From Gammaproteobacteria bacterium (lineage in GTDB: Bacteria > Pseudomonadota > Gammaproteobacteria > Chromatiales > Chromatiaceae): a DNA stretch of 42,616 bases. The notes under the pieces were generated by a model. The model was not told the origin of the DNA. It saw nothing but the letters and a program-made list of their open reading frames with translations, and searched no databases. The stretch's first letter is position 1; every line of letters starts with the position of its first letter. Made by a program: the position numbers and the translations under genes. The stretch covers positions 1 through 42,616 of the forward strand of contig JASJCU010000024.1 of NCBI GenBank assembly GCA_030065815.1, given 5' to 3'. Below are positions 33,087 to 42,455 of the stretch, in pieces.

Positions 33087-36000
33087 GCCGACGACGCGCC
33101 GCGGACTGGTCGCATGGATGGCCGGCAACCCGGTCGCCGCGAACCTGCTGATGTTCGCGATGCTGCTCGGCGGCGTGCTCGGATTCGTCGACATCCGCCA
33201 GGAGATCACGCCGGACTTCACGCTCGAGGCCGTGCAGATCTCGGTGCGCTACCCGGGCGCCAGCCCGGAAGAGGTCGAAGAAGGCATCGTGCTGGCGATC
33301 GAGAAGGAGATCACCGGCATGGACGGCATCCGCTCGATCCGCTCGACGGCCAACGAGGGCAATGCCAACGTCGTCGCCGAGCTGACTTCCGATGCCGATG
33401 CGAACGAGGTCTTGCAGGACGTGCGCAGCGCGGTGTCGCGTATCACGTCGTTCCCGGACGACGCCGAACCGGCGCGGGTCGAGAGTCGTCAGCACGGTTT
33501 CTACGTGATCAGCATCGCGGTCGCCAGCGAGCTGCCGCCCGAAGACCTGTTCGAACTGAGCGAGCGCATACGGCGCCAGATCCTGCTGATGCCAGGGGTC
33601 TCCGAGATCTCAATCCGCGGCCGCCTGCAGCCGCGCATCGACATCGAGATCACCGAGGAGCAGCTGCGCGCGCTCGACCTGACCCTGTCGGACGTCGCCC
33701 GCGCGGTGCGCAACGCCGCGCGCGACATACCGGCGGGGCGCATCGACACCGCCGATGGCGAGATCCTGCTGCGCACCGAGGGGCGGCGCACGCGCGCCAA
33801 CGAGTTCGCCGACATCCCGATCAAGGTCACCGACGACGGCACGCAGCTGCTGCTCGGCGACGTCGCGACGTTGTCCGACGGCTTCGTCAATCGCTGGCAG
33901 GTGTTCGAGTTCAACGGCGCACCCGGACTGCGCCTCGACATCTACCAGACCGAGAACCAGCGCCCAATCGAGCTGGCGAAACGGGTGCGCACGCTGGTCG
34001 ACGAGCTGAATGCCGAGCTGCCGGACTCGGTCACGATCAGCGTGCACAACGACCGCTCGGAACGCTACGCCGAACGCAGCCAGATCCTGCTCAAGAACGG
34101 TGCGCTTGGCCTGCTGCTGGTCGTGCTGTCGCTGGGGATTTTTCTGAATACGCGGCTGGCGTTCTGGGTCGCGGTGTCGATCCCGGTGGTATTCATCGGC
34201 TCGTTCACGATCCTGCCCGAGGTCGACGTCACGCTGAACATGATCTCGATGTTCGCGTTCATCCTGACCCTGGGCATCGTCGTCGACGACGCGATCATCG
34301 TCGGCGAGAACATCTACGCCAAGCAGCAACAGGGGCTGCCGGTCGCACAGGCGGTGCGCGAGGGCGCCGGCGAGATGGTCGTGCCGGTGCTGTATGCCGT
34401 CGGCACCAACCTGATCGCGTTCACGCCGCTGATGTTCGTGCCGGGTGCGACCGGCCAGTTCATGCGCGACCTGCCGGTGGTCGCCGCCGTCGTCTTCGTC
34501 GTGTCTTTGGTCGAGGCGCTGTTCATCCTGCCGGCCCACCTCAACGCCGACAACACCGCGAAGACCGGCGGCTGGCACGGCTTCGTCGCGCGTTTCCAAC
34601 GCGTCAGTCGTTTTCACGACGGCCTGGTCGCCGGCCTCGATCGACTGCGCGACGGCCCGTACCGGCGGCTGCTGCAGGTCGCGATCCGCGAGCGCTACCT
34701 GACGCTGCTGGTGTTCAGCGGGCTGCTGGCCGTGGTCATCGCCTGGTACGCGTCGGGCCGGATCGACCTGACGTGGCGGCCCGAGATCCCCGGCAACCGG
34801 GTCGACGCCGAGGTCGCGATGCCGGTCGACTCGTCGACGCGCGAGACGCTGGCCGTGGTCCGCCGTATCGAGGCCGCGGCGCTGCGCGCGATCGAGCGCG
34901 TCGGCAGCCGCGAGGAGCACATCGACAGCTGGTTCTCGCGCGCCCGCCCGGACAACGGCGACGTCAACGTCTACCTCGTGGCGGACGACAGGCGCCCGTT
35001 CACGCAGGAGGAGTTCACGCGCGTCTGGCGCGAGGAGATCGGCGACCTGCCGGAGGTGCGTTCGCTGTTCTTCGAGTACCTGATCGGCCCAGGCGGCAAC
35101 CGCGGGCTGCGCATTAACCTGTCGCATGTCTCTACGCAGACCCTCGAGACCGCGGCGCGCGAACTGGCCGAACGTCTCGACGAGTTCACGGGCCTGGTCG
35201 ACATCTCCGACGGCATCGCCGAGGGCAAAAGACAGCTGAGCTTCACGCTGTCACCGCAGGGGCGCGCGATCGGCCTGTCCGAGGAATCGCTGGGCCGCCA
35301 GGTGCGCAACGCGTTCTTCGGTGCAGAGGCGCTGCGGCTGTTGCGCGACGGCTACGAGTTGAAGGTCATGGTGCGCCTGCCCGAGTCGCAACGCCTGTCG
35401 ACCCAGGACATCAGCGATCTCATCGTGCGCGGTCGTGACGGTATCGAGATCCCGCTGTCGGCGGCCGCGAGCATGCGCGCCGGCAGCGCCTACGACCTCA
35501 TCACCCGCGAGGACGGCAAGCGCACGATCACCGTGACCGGCAGCTTCGACAAGGCGATCGCCAATACCCGGCGCATTCGCGCGGCGCTGGCCGAGCAGGT
35601 GATGCCGGAGCTCGTCGCGCGCTACCCCGGGCTGGGTTGGAAGTATGCCGGCGGGCGACGCGACCGCAACGAGGCGCTGAACGGTATCTTCCTTGGGCTG
35701 ATGTGGGCGGGACTGGCGATCTTCGCGCTGACCGCGGCGCTGTTTCGCAGCTACGCCCAGGCGGTGATCGTGATGCTGACGATCCCCTACTCGGTGGCCG
35801 CCGCGATCGCCGGGCACGTGCTGATGGGATTCGACCTCAGCTCGGTCAGCGTGTTCGGCATGATCGCGCTCGGCGGTCTGGTCGTGAACGGCTCGCTGGT
35901 GCTGACACTGCGCTACAACGGACTGCTGCGCGACGGCCACGCCGACCCGCTCGCAGCGGCCGCGCGCTCACGCTTTCGCCCGATCGTGCTGACGTCGCTG

Positions 36001-36210
36001 ACGACGACGGTGGGGTTGGTACCGATGTTGTTCGAGACGTCGACCCAGGCGCTGTACCTGGTACCGATGGCGATCGCGCTGAGTTTCGGCACGGTCGCGT
36101 CGACCTTCGTCGTACTGCTGCTGATCCCGGCGCTGCACGCGATCTGGGGAGACCTCAGACAGCTGCTGGGTATCCGGCCGCACGCCGGCGCGTCCGACAT
36201 GCCGCGATGA
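33079..36210 (+). CDS. RND efflux transporter permease subunit
   Basis: 1043 residues, the normal size for RND pumps. It has an N-terminal helix (NPVAANLLMFAMLLGGVLGF), two large periplasmic loops and twelve expected membrane helices. The proton-relay motif TLGIVVDDAIIVGEN has Asp403 and Asp404 in helix 4. The second half repeats with ALFRSYAQAVIVMLTIPYSV and RFRPIVLTSLTTTVGLVPML. It exports drugs or other amphiphiles by proton antiport; the substrate is unknown. The ATG at 33079 overlaps the adaptor stop (ATGGCTGA), so translation of all three genes is coupled. No local regulator gene is seen. Confidence 0.95.
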   Translation: MAEPTTRRGLVAWMAGNPVAANLLMFAMLLGGVLGFVDIRQEITPDFTLEAVQISVRYPGASPEEVEEGIVLAIEKEITGMDGIRSIRSTANEGNANVVAELTSDADANEVLQDVRSAVSRITSFPDDAEPARVESRQHGFYVISIAVASELPPEDLFELSERIRRQILLMPGVSEISIRGRLQPRIDIEITEEQLRALDLTLSDVARAVRNAARDIPAGRIDTADGEILLRTEGRRTRANEFADIPIKVTDDGTQLLLGDVATLSDGFVNRWQVFEFNGAPGLRLDIYQTENQRPIELAKRVRTLVDELNAELPDSVTISVHNDRSERYAERSQILLKNGALGLLLVVLSLGIFLNTRLAFWVAVSIPVVFIGSFTILPEVDVTLNMISMFAFILTLGIVVDDAIIVGENIYAKQQQGLPVAQAVREGAGEMVVPVLYAVGTNLIAFTPLMFVPGATGQFMRDLPVVAAVVFVVSLVEALFILPAHLNADNTAKTGGWHGFVARFQRVSRFHDGLVAGLDRLRDGPYRRLLQVAIRERYLTLLVFSGLLAVVIAWYASGRIDLTWRPEIPGNRVDAEVAMPVDSSTRETLAVVRRIEAAALRAIERVGSREEHIDSWFSRARPDNGDVNVYLVADDRRPFTQEEFTRVWREEIGDLPEVRSLFFEYLIGPGGNRGLRINLSHVSTQTLETAARELAERLDEFTGLVDISDGIAEGKRQLSFTLSPQGRAIGLSEESLGRQVRNAFFGAEALRLLRDGYELKVMVRLPESQRLSTQDISDLIVRGRDGIEIPLSAAASMRAGSAYDLITREDGKRTITVTGSFDKAIANTRRIRAALAEQVMPELVARYPGLGWKYAGGRRDRNEALNGIFLGLMWAGLAIFALTAALFRSYAQAVIVMLTIPYSVAAAIAGHVLMGFDLSSVSVFGMIALGGLVVNGSLVLTLRYNGLLRDGHADPLAAAARSRFRPIVLTSLTTTVGLVPMLFETSTQALYLVPMAIALSFGTVASTFVVLLLIPALHAIWGDLRQLLGIRPHAGASDMPR

Positions 36211-36255
36211 GCGCTGCGGTCGGCCATGCCGTCGACGGCGTTGTCGGCAGGGGTA

Positions 36256-36486
36256 TCAGGCGGCGGCGTTGCTGTCGCCGACCGCGGCACGCGGCGCGCG
36301 CAGCGTCGCCAGGGTCTCGCCGAGCAGGCGTCCGAGCGTCTGGTAGGTCTTGACCTGGGCCCGCTGGTAGGCCGTGTCCGGGGCGTGATCGGCGAGCGAC
36401 AGGCGCGCTTCGAAGAACGCAATGTCGGCCTCGATCGACGGGATGTCGATGCGCGCGGGCTTCGTTTGTTGCTCAGTCGCGGACAT
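36256..36486 (-). CDS. small protein of 76 residues, unknown function
   Basis: It begins MSATEQQTKPARIDIPSIEA and contains ADIAFFEARLSLADHAPDTA, then a helical YQRAQVKTYQTLGRLLGETL. It is probably a soluble helical protein with no signal or membrane segment. It is divergent from sucA and convergent with the RND permease. I do not recognise a named family. Support is moderate: coding-like composition on the minus strand, a sensible position in a gap between real genes, and no better frame in the interval. The ribosome binding site is weak. Confidence 0.55.
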   Translation of the reverse strand: MSATEQQTKPARIDIPSIEADIAFFEARLSLADHAPDTAYQRAQVKTYQTLGRLLGETLATLRAPRAAVGDSNAAA

Positions 36487-36520
36487 ACGACGGATTTTAG
36501 CAGCGCCGGCGCACCGTTTT

Positions 36521-36668
36521 CACCCAAAAAAAGTCGCACAACCCGCCGGTTCAGACAATGGTCCGAATGAAAATTTCTGCGCCCAGTGGGCCAATCGGGC
36601 TGTGCTAGACTCCTGGTAAATCCCGACCAGCGCGGGACTTTTGCCGTTCTGCGAAAACCTTTTGGGTG
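36521..36668. repeat. 9-bp inverted repeat bracketing the sucA promoter region
   Basis: CACCCAAAA (36521-36529) and TTTTGGGTG (36660-36668) are exact reverse complements 130 nt apart. They bracket the AT-richer upstream region of sucA; the right copy lies 11 nt before the sucA ATG and overlaps its likely ribosome binding site (GGGTGA). Confidence 0.4.
36606..36611 (+). promoter_or_regulatory. possible extended -10 box of sucA
   Basis: TAGACT is preceded by TG one base before (GTGCTAGACT). No recognisable -35 box is at the right distance. The leader to sucA would be about 60 nt. Confidence 0.35.
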
Positions 36669-36679
36669 ATTGTCCGAAA

Positions 36680-39538
36680 ATGTCCGATTTTTTAGAGCGT
36701 TTGCGTGGCTCGTCAGCGTTTTATGGCGCCAATGCCCCATTCATCGAGGACCTGTTCGAGGCCTACCTGAGCGATCCCAGCAGCGTGCCGGACAACTGGC
36801 GACGCCACTTCGACCGCCTGCCCGACGTCGCCGGGCTGCCGATGGAAGACGCCTCGCACCGCCGCGTGCAGGAGGACTTCCTCAAGCTCGCGACCGACCC
36901 CAATTCGCGGCTGCCGTGCAGCACCGGGCTGTCGGCGGCGGCGGCAGAGCGCCAGGCCAAGGTGCTGCGCCTGATCAACGCCTACCGCGTGCGCGGCCAT
37001 CAGAACGCCAACATCGACCCGCTGCGCCTGAAGCCGGTGGCGCCGCTGCCCGACCTGCAGCCGTCGTACTACGGGCTCGGCAAAGAGGACATGGACGCGG
37101 TGTTCAATACCGGCTCGCTGTTCGCGCCCGACCAGATGCCGCTGAAAGACATCCTCGACCTGGTGCAGGAGGTGTACACCGGCAACGTCGGCTCGGAGTA
37201 CATGCACATCATCAACACCGAGGAGAAGCGCTGGATCCAGCAGCGCCTCGAGTCCTACCGCCTGAAGCCGGAACTCGATGACAGCGAGCGACGCTGGATA
37301 CTGCACATGCTGACCGCCGCCGAGGGCATCGAAAAGTTCATGCACGCCCGCTACGTCGGCCAGAAGCGTTTCTCGCTCGAAGGTGGCGAATCGCTGATTC
37401 CGATGCTCGACGAACTGATCCAGCGTGCCGGTCGCGACGGCGCCAAGGAAGTCGTGATTGGCATGGCGCACCGCGGGCGACTGAACGTGTTGGCCAACAT
37501 CATCGGCAAGCCGCCGGCGCAGATATTCGGCGAGTTTGAGGGCCAGCGCCAGGTCCAGGACGAAGGGATCCTGTCGTCCGGCGACGTCAAGTATCACAAG
37601 GGCTTCTCCAACGACGTCGACACCCCCGGCGGCCTCGTGCACATCACGCTGGGGTTCAACCCGTCGCATCTCGAGATCATCAGCCCGGTCGTGCACGGCT
37701 CGGTGCGCGCGCGCCAGCAGCGCCGCGTGGACCGCAAGGGCGAGCAGGTGCTGGCCGTGATCCTGCACGGTGACGCGGCATTCGCCGGCCAGGGCGTGAA
37801 CATGGAGATGTTCAACATGTCGCAGGCCCGCGGTTACGCGGTCGGCGGCACGGTGCACATCGTCATCAACAACCAGATCGGCTTCACGACCAGCAACACG
37901 CTGGATGCGCGCTCGACGATGTACTGCACGGACGTCGCCAAGGTCGTCGAGGCGCCGATCTTCCACGTCAACGGCGACGATCCCGAGGCCGTGATCTTCG
38001 TCACGCGGCTGGCGCTCGACTATCGCAACCGCTTCCACAAGGACGTCGTCATCGACCTCGTTTGCTACCGCCGTCACGGTCACAACGAGGCCGACGAACC
38101 GGCGGTCACGCAACCGATGATGTACCAGAAGATCCGCAATCATCAGCCGACGCGCGCGGCCTACGCCGACCGCCTGATCGCCGACCAACTGATCGCCCCG
38201 GAGGATGCACAGCAGTACGTCGAGGACATCCGCACCGAGTTCGAGTCGGGTCAGTGTGTCGGGCGGGCATCGGTGTGCCTGCTGAAGAACCCGTTCCACG
38301 TCGACTGGACGCGTTTCCGCGGCGTGCGCTGGACCGAACCACATACCACCGCGTTCGACCCCGAGCGCTTCGAGGCGCTGGCCGGGCAGATCGTCACGCC
38401 GCCCGGTGATTTCAACCTGCACCCGCGGGTCAAGCGCATCATGGAAGACCGCCGCCAGATGGCGCAGGGCGACAAACTCGCCGACTGGGGTTTCGCCGAG
38501 AACATGGCCTACGCGACGCTGCTCGACGAGGGCGTGCCGATTCGCATCTCGGGCCAGGACTGCCGGCGCGGCACGTTCTTCCACCGCCACGCGATGCTGC
38601 GCAACCAGGACACCGGTTCAAGCTATGTCCCGCTGCGCCACCTACACAAGGGCCAGCCGAACTTCACGGTCATCGACTCGGTGCTGTCGGAAGAAGCGGT
38701 GTTGGCATTCGAGTACGGCTACGCGACCGCGTCACCGAGTTCGCTGACGATCTGGGAGGCACAGTTCGGTGATTTCGCCAACGGCGCGCAGGTCGTCATC
38801 GACCAGTTCATCACGTCGGCCGGCGCCAAGTGGGGGCTCTACTGTGGCCTCGTGATGCTGTTGCCGCACGGTTACGAAGGCCAGGGCCCCGAGCACTCGT
38901 CGGCGCGGCTGGAGCGCTACATGCAGCTGTGCGCGGAACACAACATCCAGGTCTGTACGCCGACGACACCGGCACAGATCTTCCACCTGCTGCGCCGCCA
39001 GATGCTGCGCCCGTTCCGCCACCCCTTGATTGTGATGTCGCCGAAGAGCCTGCTGCGCCACCCGCTGGCGACGTCGTCGGTCGATTCGCTGTGCCACGGA
39101 CGTTTCGAGACCGTGATCGACGAAATCGACCCGATCGAGCCGGACGCGGTCACGCACGTCGTCGTCTGCTCGGGCAAGGTGTACTACGACCTGCTGCAGG
39201 CCAAGCGCACGCGCGAGCTGACTCACGTCGCGCTGATACGCATCGAACAGCTGTACCCGTTCCCGCGCGATGACTTCAGCGCGGTCGTCGAGCGCTACCC
39301 GAACGCCAAGCTGTTCGTCTGGTGTCAGGAGGAGCCGCAAAACCAGGGCGCCTGGGACCAGATCAAGCATCGCTTCCATTTCCTGCACACCAGCGGCCGC
39401 GAGCTGATCTACACCGGACGGCCGTCGGCTGCCGCACCGGCGACGGGCTACCACCAGGTACACCAGGAAGAACAAGAGAAACTCGTGGACGACGCGCTGA
39501 CCGGGCGCCGCGATCCATCGATGAACCGGAGAGGATGA
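36680..39538 (+). CDS. sucA: 2-oxoglutarate dehydrogenase E1 component
   Basis: 952 residues, full length. The N-terminal MSDFLERLRGSSAFYGANAP with FIEDLFEAYLSDPSSVPDNW is the E1o-specific extension. The thiamine-diphosphate region has VVIGMAHRGRLNVLANIIGK, then VILHGDAAFAGQGV and VINNQIGFTT. The transketolase-like part has SSYVPLRHL and IWEAQFGDFANGAQVVIDQF. The C-terminus is FVWCQEEPQNQGAWDQI. It decarboxylates 2-oxoglutarate and passes the succinyl group to E2. The ATG at 36680 is chosen over an in-frame start at 36641, because family proteins begin here and GGGTGA lies about 10 nt upstream. sucB starts 3 nt after its stop. Confidence 0.97.
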   Translation: MSDFLERLRGSSAFYGANAPFIEDLFEAYLSDPSSVPDNWRRHFDRLPDVAGLPMEDASHRRVQEDFLKLATDPNSRLPCSTGLSAAAAERQAKVLRLINAYRVRGHQNANIDPLRLKPVAPLPDLQPSYYGLGKEDMDAVFNTGSLFAPDQMPLKDILDLVQEVYTGNVGSEYMHIINTEEKRWIQQRLESYRLKPELDDSERRWILHMLTAAEGIEKFMHARYVGQKRFSLEGGESLIPMLDELIQRAGRDGAKEVVIGMAHRGRLNVLANIIGKPPAQIFGEFEGQRQVQDEGILSSGDVKYHKGFSNDVDTPGGLVHITLGFNPSHLEIISPVVHGSVRARQQRRVDRKGEQVLAVILHGDAAFAGQGVNMEMFNMSQARGYAVGGTVHIVINNQIGFTTSNTLDARSTMYCTDVAKVVEAPIFHVNGDDPEAVIFVTRLALDYRNRFHKDVVIDLVCYRRHGHNEADEPAVTQPMMYQKIRNHQPTRAAYADRLIADQLIAPEDAQQYVEDIRTEFESGQCVGRASVCLLKNPFHVDWTRFRGVRWTEPHTTAFDPERFEALAGQIVTPPGDFNLHPRVKRIMEDRRQMAQGDKLADWGFAENMAYATLLDEGVPIRISGQDCRRGTFFHRHAMLRNQDTGSSYVPLRHLHKGQPNFTVIDSVLSEEAVLAFEYGYATASPSSLTIWEAQFGDFANGAQVVIDQFITSAGAKWGLYCGLVMLLPHGYEGQGPEHSSARLERYMQLCAEHNIQVCTPTTPAQIFHLLRRQMLRPFRHPLIVMSPKSLLRHPLATSSVDSLCHGRFETVIDEIDPIEPDAVTHVVVCSGKVYYDLLQAKRTRELTHVALIRIEQLYPFPRDDFSAVVERYPNAKLFVWCQEEPQNQGAWDQIKHRFHFLHTSGRELIYTGRPSAAAPATGYHQVHQEEQEKLVDDALTGRRDPSMNRRG

Positions 39539-39541
39539 GAC

Positions 39542-40783
39542 ATGTCGACCGAAGTACGCGTACCCACACTGCCGGAATCCGTCAGCGACGCGACCGTGCT
39601 GGCATGGCACAAGCAACCGGGCGAGGCGATCGCCCGCGACGAAAACCTGGTAGACCTGGAGACCGACAAGGTCGTACTCGAGGTACCGTCGCCGGTTGCC
39701 GGCGTGCTCAGGGAACAGTCGGTAGAGACCGGCGCCGTGGTGACCGCCGACGAGCTGTTGGCGCTGGTCGAGGCCGGCGCGGCCGCGGCACCGACCGAAC
39801 CGTCGACGTCGCCGACCAAGGCCGATGATGCGGGTAGCGCGCCGCCGCCGGCGACCGCACCGGCCGAGGAAAGCGCCGACGACGGCAACGACCCGGTATT
39901 GACGCCCGCCGTGCGTCGCCTGGTCAAGGAACTGAACGTCGACGCCAGCAAGATCAAGGGCACCGGCAAGAACGGCCGCATCCTCAAGTCGGACGTGATG
40001 GCCTACCTCGATCAGCAGACCAGCACGACCGAGGACCCCGACCTGCGGGCCGCGGCACCGGCCGAGGTCGGCGCGTCCGCTGCGCGCCAGGAAAAGCGCG
40101 TGCCGATGACCCGGCTGCGTGCCCGCATCGCCGAGCGACTGCTCGAGGCGCAGGCCAATGCGGCCATCCTGACGACCTTCAACGAGGTCAACCTGAAGGC
40201 CGCGATGGACCTGCGTGCGCGCCACAAGGACCAGTTCGAGAAGACCCATGACGTACGCCTCGGTTTCATGTCGTTCTTCGTCAAGGCAGCGGTCGAGGCG
40301 CTGAAGAAGTTTCCGGTGGTCAACGCGTCGGTCGACGGCAACGACATCGTCTACCACAACTATTTCGATGTCGGCGTTGCGGTCGGCTCACCGCGCGGGC
40401 TGGTCGTGCCGATCCTGCGCAATGCCGACCAGATGTCGTTCGCTCAGATCGAGGACACGATCAAGCAGTTCGGCCAGAAGGCCAAAGACGGCTCGCTGAG
40501 CTACGAGGAACTCACCGGCGGCACCTTCACGATCTCCAACGGCGGCGTGTTCGGCTCGATGCTGTCGACGCCGATCCTCAACCCGCCGCAGAGCGCGATT
40601 CTCGGCATGCACAACATCGTCCAGCGTCCAGTGGTGGACAACGGCGAGATCGTGATCCGGCCGATGATGTACCTGGCGCTGTCGTACGATCACAGGATCA
40701 TCGACGGCCGCGAGGCGGTGCAGTTCCTGGTCACGATCAAGCAGTGCATGGAAGACCCGGCGCGCATGCTGCTGGGAGTTTGA
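39542..40783 (+). CDS. sucB: 2-oxoglutarate dehydrogenase E2 (dihydrolipoyl succinyltransferase)
   Basis: 413 residues. The lipoyl domain has the lipoylated Lys43 in [16 protein letters not shown] Pro/Ala/Asp linker follows. The peripheral subunit-binding domain covers about 118-155 ([20 protein letters not shown]). The catalytic domain ends in [15 protein letters not shown] with His384 and Asp388. It forms the core of the complex. It follows sucA at 3 nt. The usual next gene, lpd (E3), is absent; a class I fumarase follows after 145 nt, so E3 must come from elsewhere. Confidence 0.97.
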   Translation: MSTEVRVPTLPESVSDATVLAWHKQPGEAIARDENLVDLETDKVVLEVPSPVAGVLREQSVETGAVVTADELLALVEAGAAAAPTEPSTSPTKADDAGSAPPPATAPAEESADDGNDPVLTPAVRRLVKELNVDASKIKGTGKNGRILKSDVMAYLDQQTSTTEDPDLRAAAPAEVGASAARQEKRVPMTRLRARIAERLLEAQANAAILTTFNEVNLKAAMDLRARHKDQFEKTHDVRLGFMSFFVKAAVEALKKFPVVNASVDGNDIVYHNYFDVGVAVGSPRGLVVPILRNADQMSFAQIEDTIKQFGQKAKDGSLSYEELTGGTFTISNGGVFGSMLSTPILNPPQSAILGMHNIVQRPVVDNGEIVIRPMMYLALSYDHRIIDGREAVQFLVTIKQCMEDPARMLLGV

Positions 40784-40928
40784 GCAAAACGGGAACGCGG
40801 AATACGCAGGTTTCGATCTTCGTACTCCGGTGTTTCTTGCTCGCGACCGCTTGGATCGATTTCGTCTGTGTCGGTTGTGATGCGCCGCGCCCGCTCTGCG
40901 TTCCTGACTCAATCCTGACGGGGCCCTG

Positions 40929-42455
40929 ATGACCACGATCAAACAAGACGACCTGATCCAGAGCGTTGCTGACGCGCTGCAGTTCATCTCCTACTACCAT
41001 CCGCTGGACTATATCCAGGCCGTGGGCCGGGCCTACGAGCGCGAGCAGTCCGCGGCAGCCAAAGACGCGCTGGCGCAGATCCTGACCAACTCGCGCATGT
41101 GCGCTGAAGGCCATCGGCCAATCTGCCAGGATACCGGCGCGGTGGTCGTGTTCCTGAAGATCGGCATGGACGTGCGCTTCGACGGCCACATGTCGTTGAA
41201 CGACATGATCAACGAGGGCGTGCGCCAGGCCTACCTGCACCCGGACAACAAGCTGCGGGCGTCGATGGTCGATCCGCCGATCGGCGCGCGCAACAACACC
41301 CGCGACAACACGCCGGCGATCATCTACACCGATATCGTGCCCGGCGACGGGGTAGAGGTCGCACTCGCGGCCAAGGGCGGTGGCTCGGAGAACAAATCGA
41401 AGTTCACGATCCTGAATCCGAGCGACAGCCTCGTCGACTGGGTGATCGAGACCCTGCCCACGATGGGTGCCGGCTGGTGTCCGCCCGGCGTGCTCGGCAT
41501 CGGGATCGGCGGCACGGCCGAGAAGGCGATGGTTCTGGCCAAGGAATCGCTGATGGCGCCGATCGATATCGACGAGCTGCGCGCCCGGGGGCCGTCGGGC
41601 GCCGTCGAGGAACTGCGCCTCGAGATCTTCGACAAGGTCAACGCGCTGGGCATCGGTGCGCAGGGCCTCGGCGGGCTGACGACGGTCGTCGACGTCAAGA
41701 TACTCACCTACCCCACGCATGCCGCATCGCTGCCGGTCGGCATGATCCCCAACTGCGCCGCGACCCGGCACATCGAGTTCCACCTGGACGGCGCCGGACC
41801 GGCCGTTTTGACGCCGCCGCGCCTCGAGGACTGGCCCGACGTGACCTGGGAGGTCAGCGAAACGGCCAAGCGGGTCGATCTCGACAGCCTGACGCCGGAA
41901 GACGTGCAGCGTTGGCAGCCCGGTGATCGACTGCTGCTCAATGGCAGGCTGCTGACCGGACGCGACGCCGCGCACAAGCGTATCCAGGGGCTGCTGGAGA
42001 GTGGCCAGGGGCTGCCGGAAGGGGTCGATTTCACCAACCGACTGATCTACTACGTCGGACCGGTAGACCCGGTGCGCGACGAGGCGGTCGGCCCGGCCGG
42101 CCCGACGACGGCGACGCGGATGGACAAGTTCACGGACATGATGCTGTCGCAGACCGGCCTGATCGGCATGGTCGGAAAGGCCGAACGCGGGCCGGTCGCG
42201 ATCGACGCGATCAAGCGCCACCGCGCAGCCTATTTGATGGCCGTCGGCGGCGCCGCCTACCTAGTGTCCCAGGCGATCCGCAGCGCGAAGATCGTCGCTT
42301 TCGAGGACCTCGGCATGGAGGCGATCTACGAGTTCGAGGTGCGTGACATGCCGGTCACCGTCGCAGTCGACAGCCACGGCGAATCGGTCCACCAGACGGG
42401 ACCGGCAGAATGGAAGGTCAAGATCGCCGAACTCGGGCTCGCCGCCGGCCGTTAG
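40929..42455 (+). CDS. class I (iron-sulfur) fumarate hydratase
   Basis: 508 residues with the alpha and beta halves fused. The three likely 4Fe-4S ligands are Cys66 (RPICQDTGA), Cys184 (GAGWCPPGV) and Cys276 (MIPNCAATRH), in the positions of the E. coli FumA cluster cysteines. Other landmarks are AAKGGGSENKSKF, LGIGAQGLGGLTTVVDVKIL and, in the beta half, GRDAAHKRIQ and YVGPVDPVRDEAVGPAGPTT. It hydrates fumarate to malate. The 145-nt spacer after sucB is T-richer than its surroundings and has a 7-bp inverted repeat (GGAACGC near 40792, GCGTTCC near 40898). Its stop codon overlaps the stop of the minus-strand gene at the right edge. Confidence 0.93.
   Translation: MTTIKQDDLIQSVADALQFISYYHPLDYIQAVGRAYEREQSAAAKDALAQILTNSRMCAEGHRPICQDTGAVVVFLKIGMDVRFDGHMSLNDMINEGVRQAYLHPDNKLRASMVDPPIGARNNTRDNTPAIIYTDIVPGDGVEVALAAKGGGSENKSKFTILNPSDSLVDWVIETLPTMGAGWCPPGVLGIGIGGTAEKAMVLAKESLMAPIDIDELRARGPSGAVEELRLEIFDKVNALGIGAQGLGGLTTVVDVKILTYPTHAASLPVGMIPNCAATRHIEFHLDGAGPAVLTPPRLEDWPDVTWEVSETAKRVDLDSLTPEDVQRWQPGDRLLLNGRLLTGRDAAHKRIQGLLESGQGLPEGVDFTNRLIYYVGPVDPVRDEAVGPAGPTTATRMDKFTDMMLSQTGLIGMVGKAERGPVAIDAIKRHRAAYLMAVGGAAYLVSQAIRSAKIVAFEDLGMEAIYEFEVRDMPVTVAVDSHGESVHQTGPAEWKVKIAELGLAAGR

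Noticed and set aside
33114-35117. 667-codon plus-strand frame inside the RND permease
   Set aside because: Out-of-frame shadow, Arg/Gly-rich; the permease frame has all RND landmarks.
40784-40928. Possible small RNA or lpd remnant between sucB and the fumarase gene
   Set aside because: Only a 7-bp inverted repeat and T-richer composition were found; no lpd motifs and no promoter-terminator pair.
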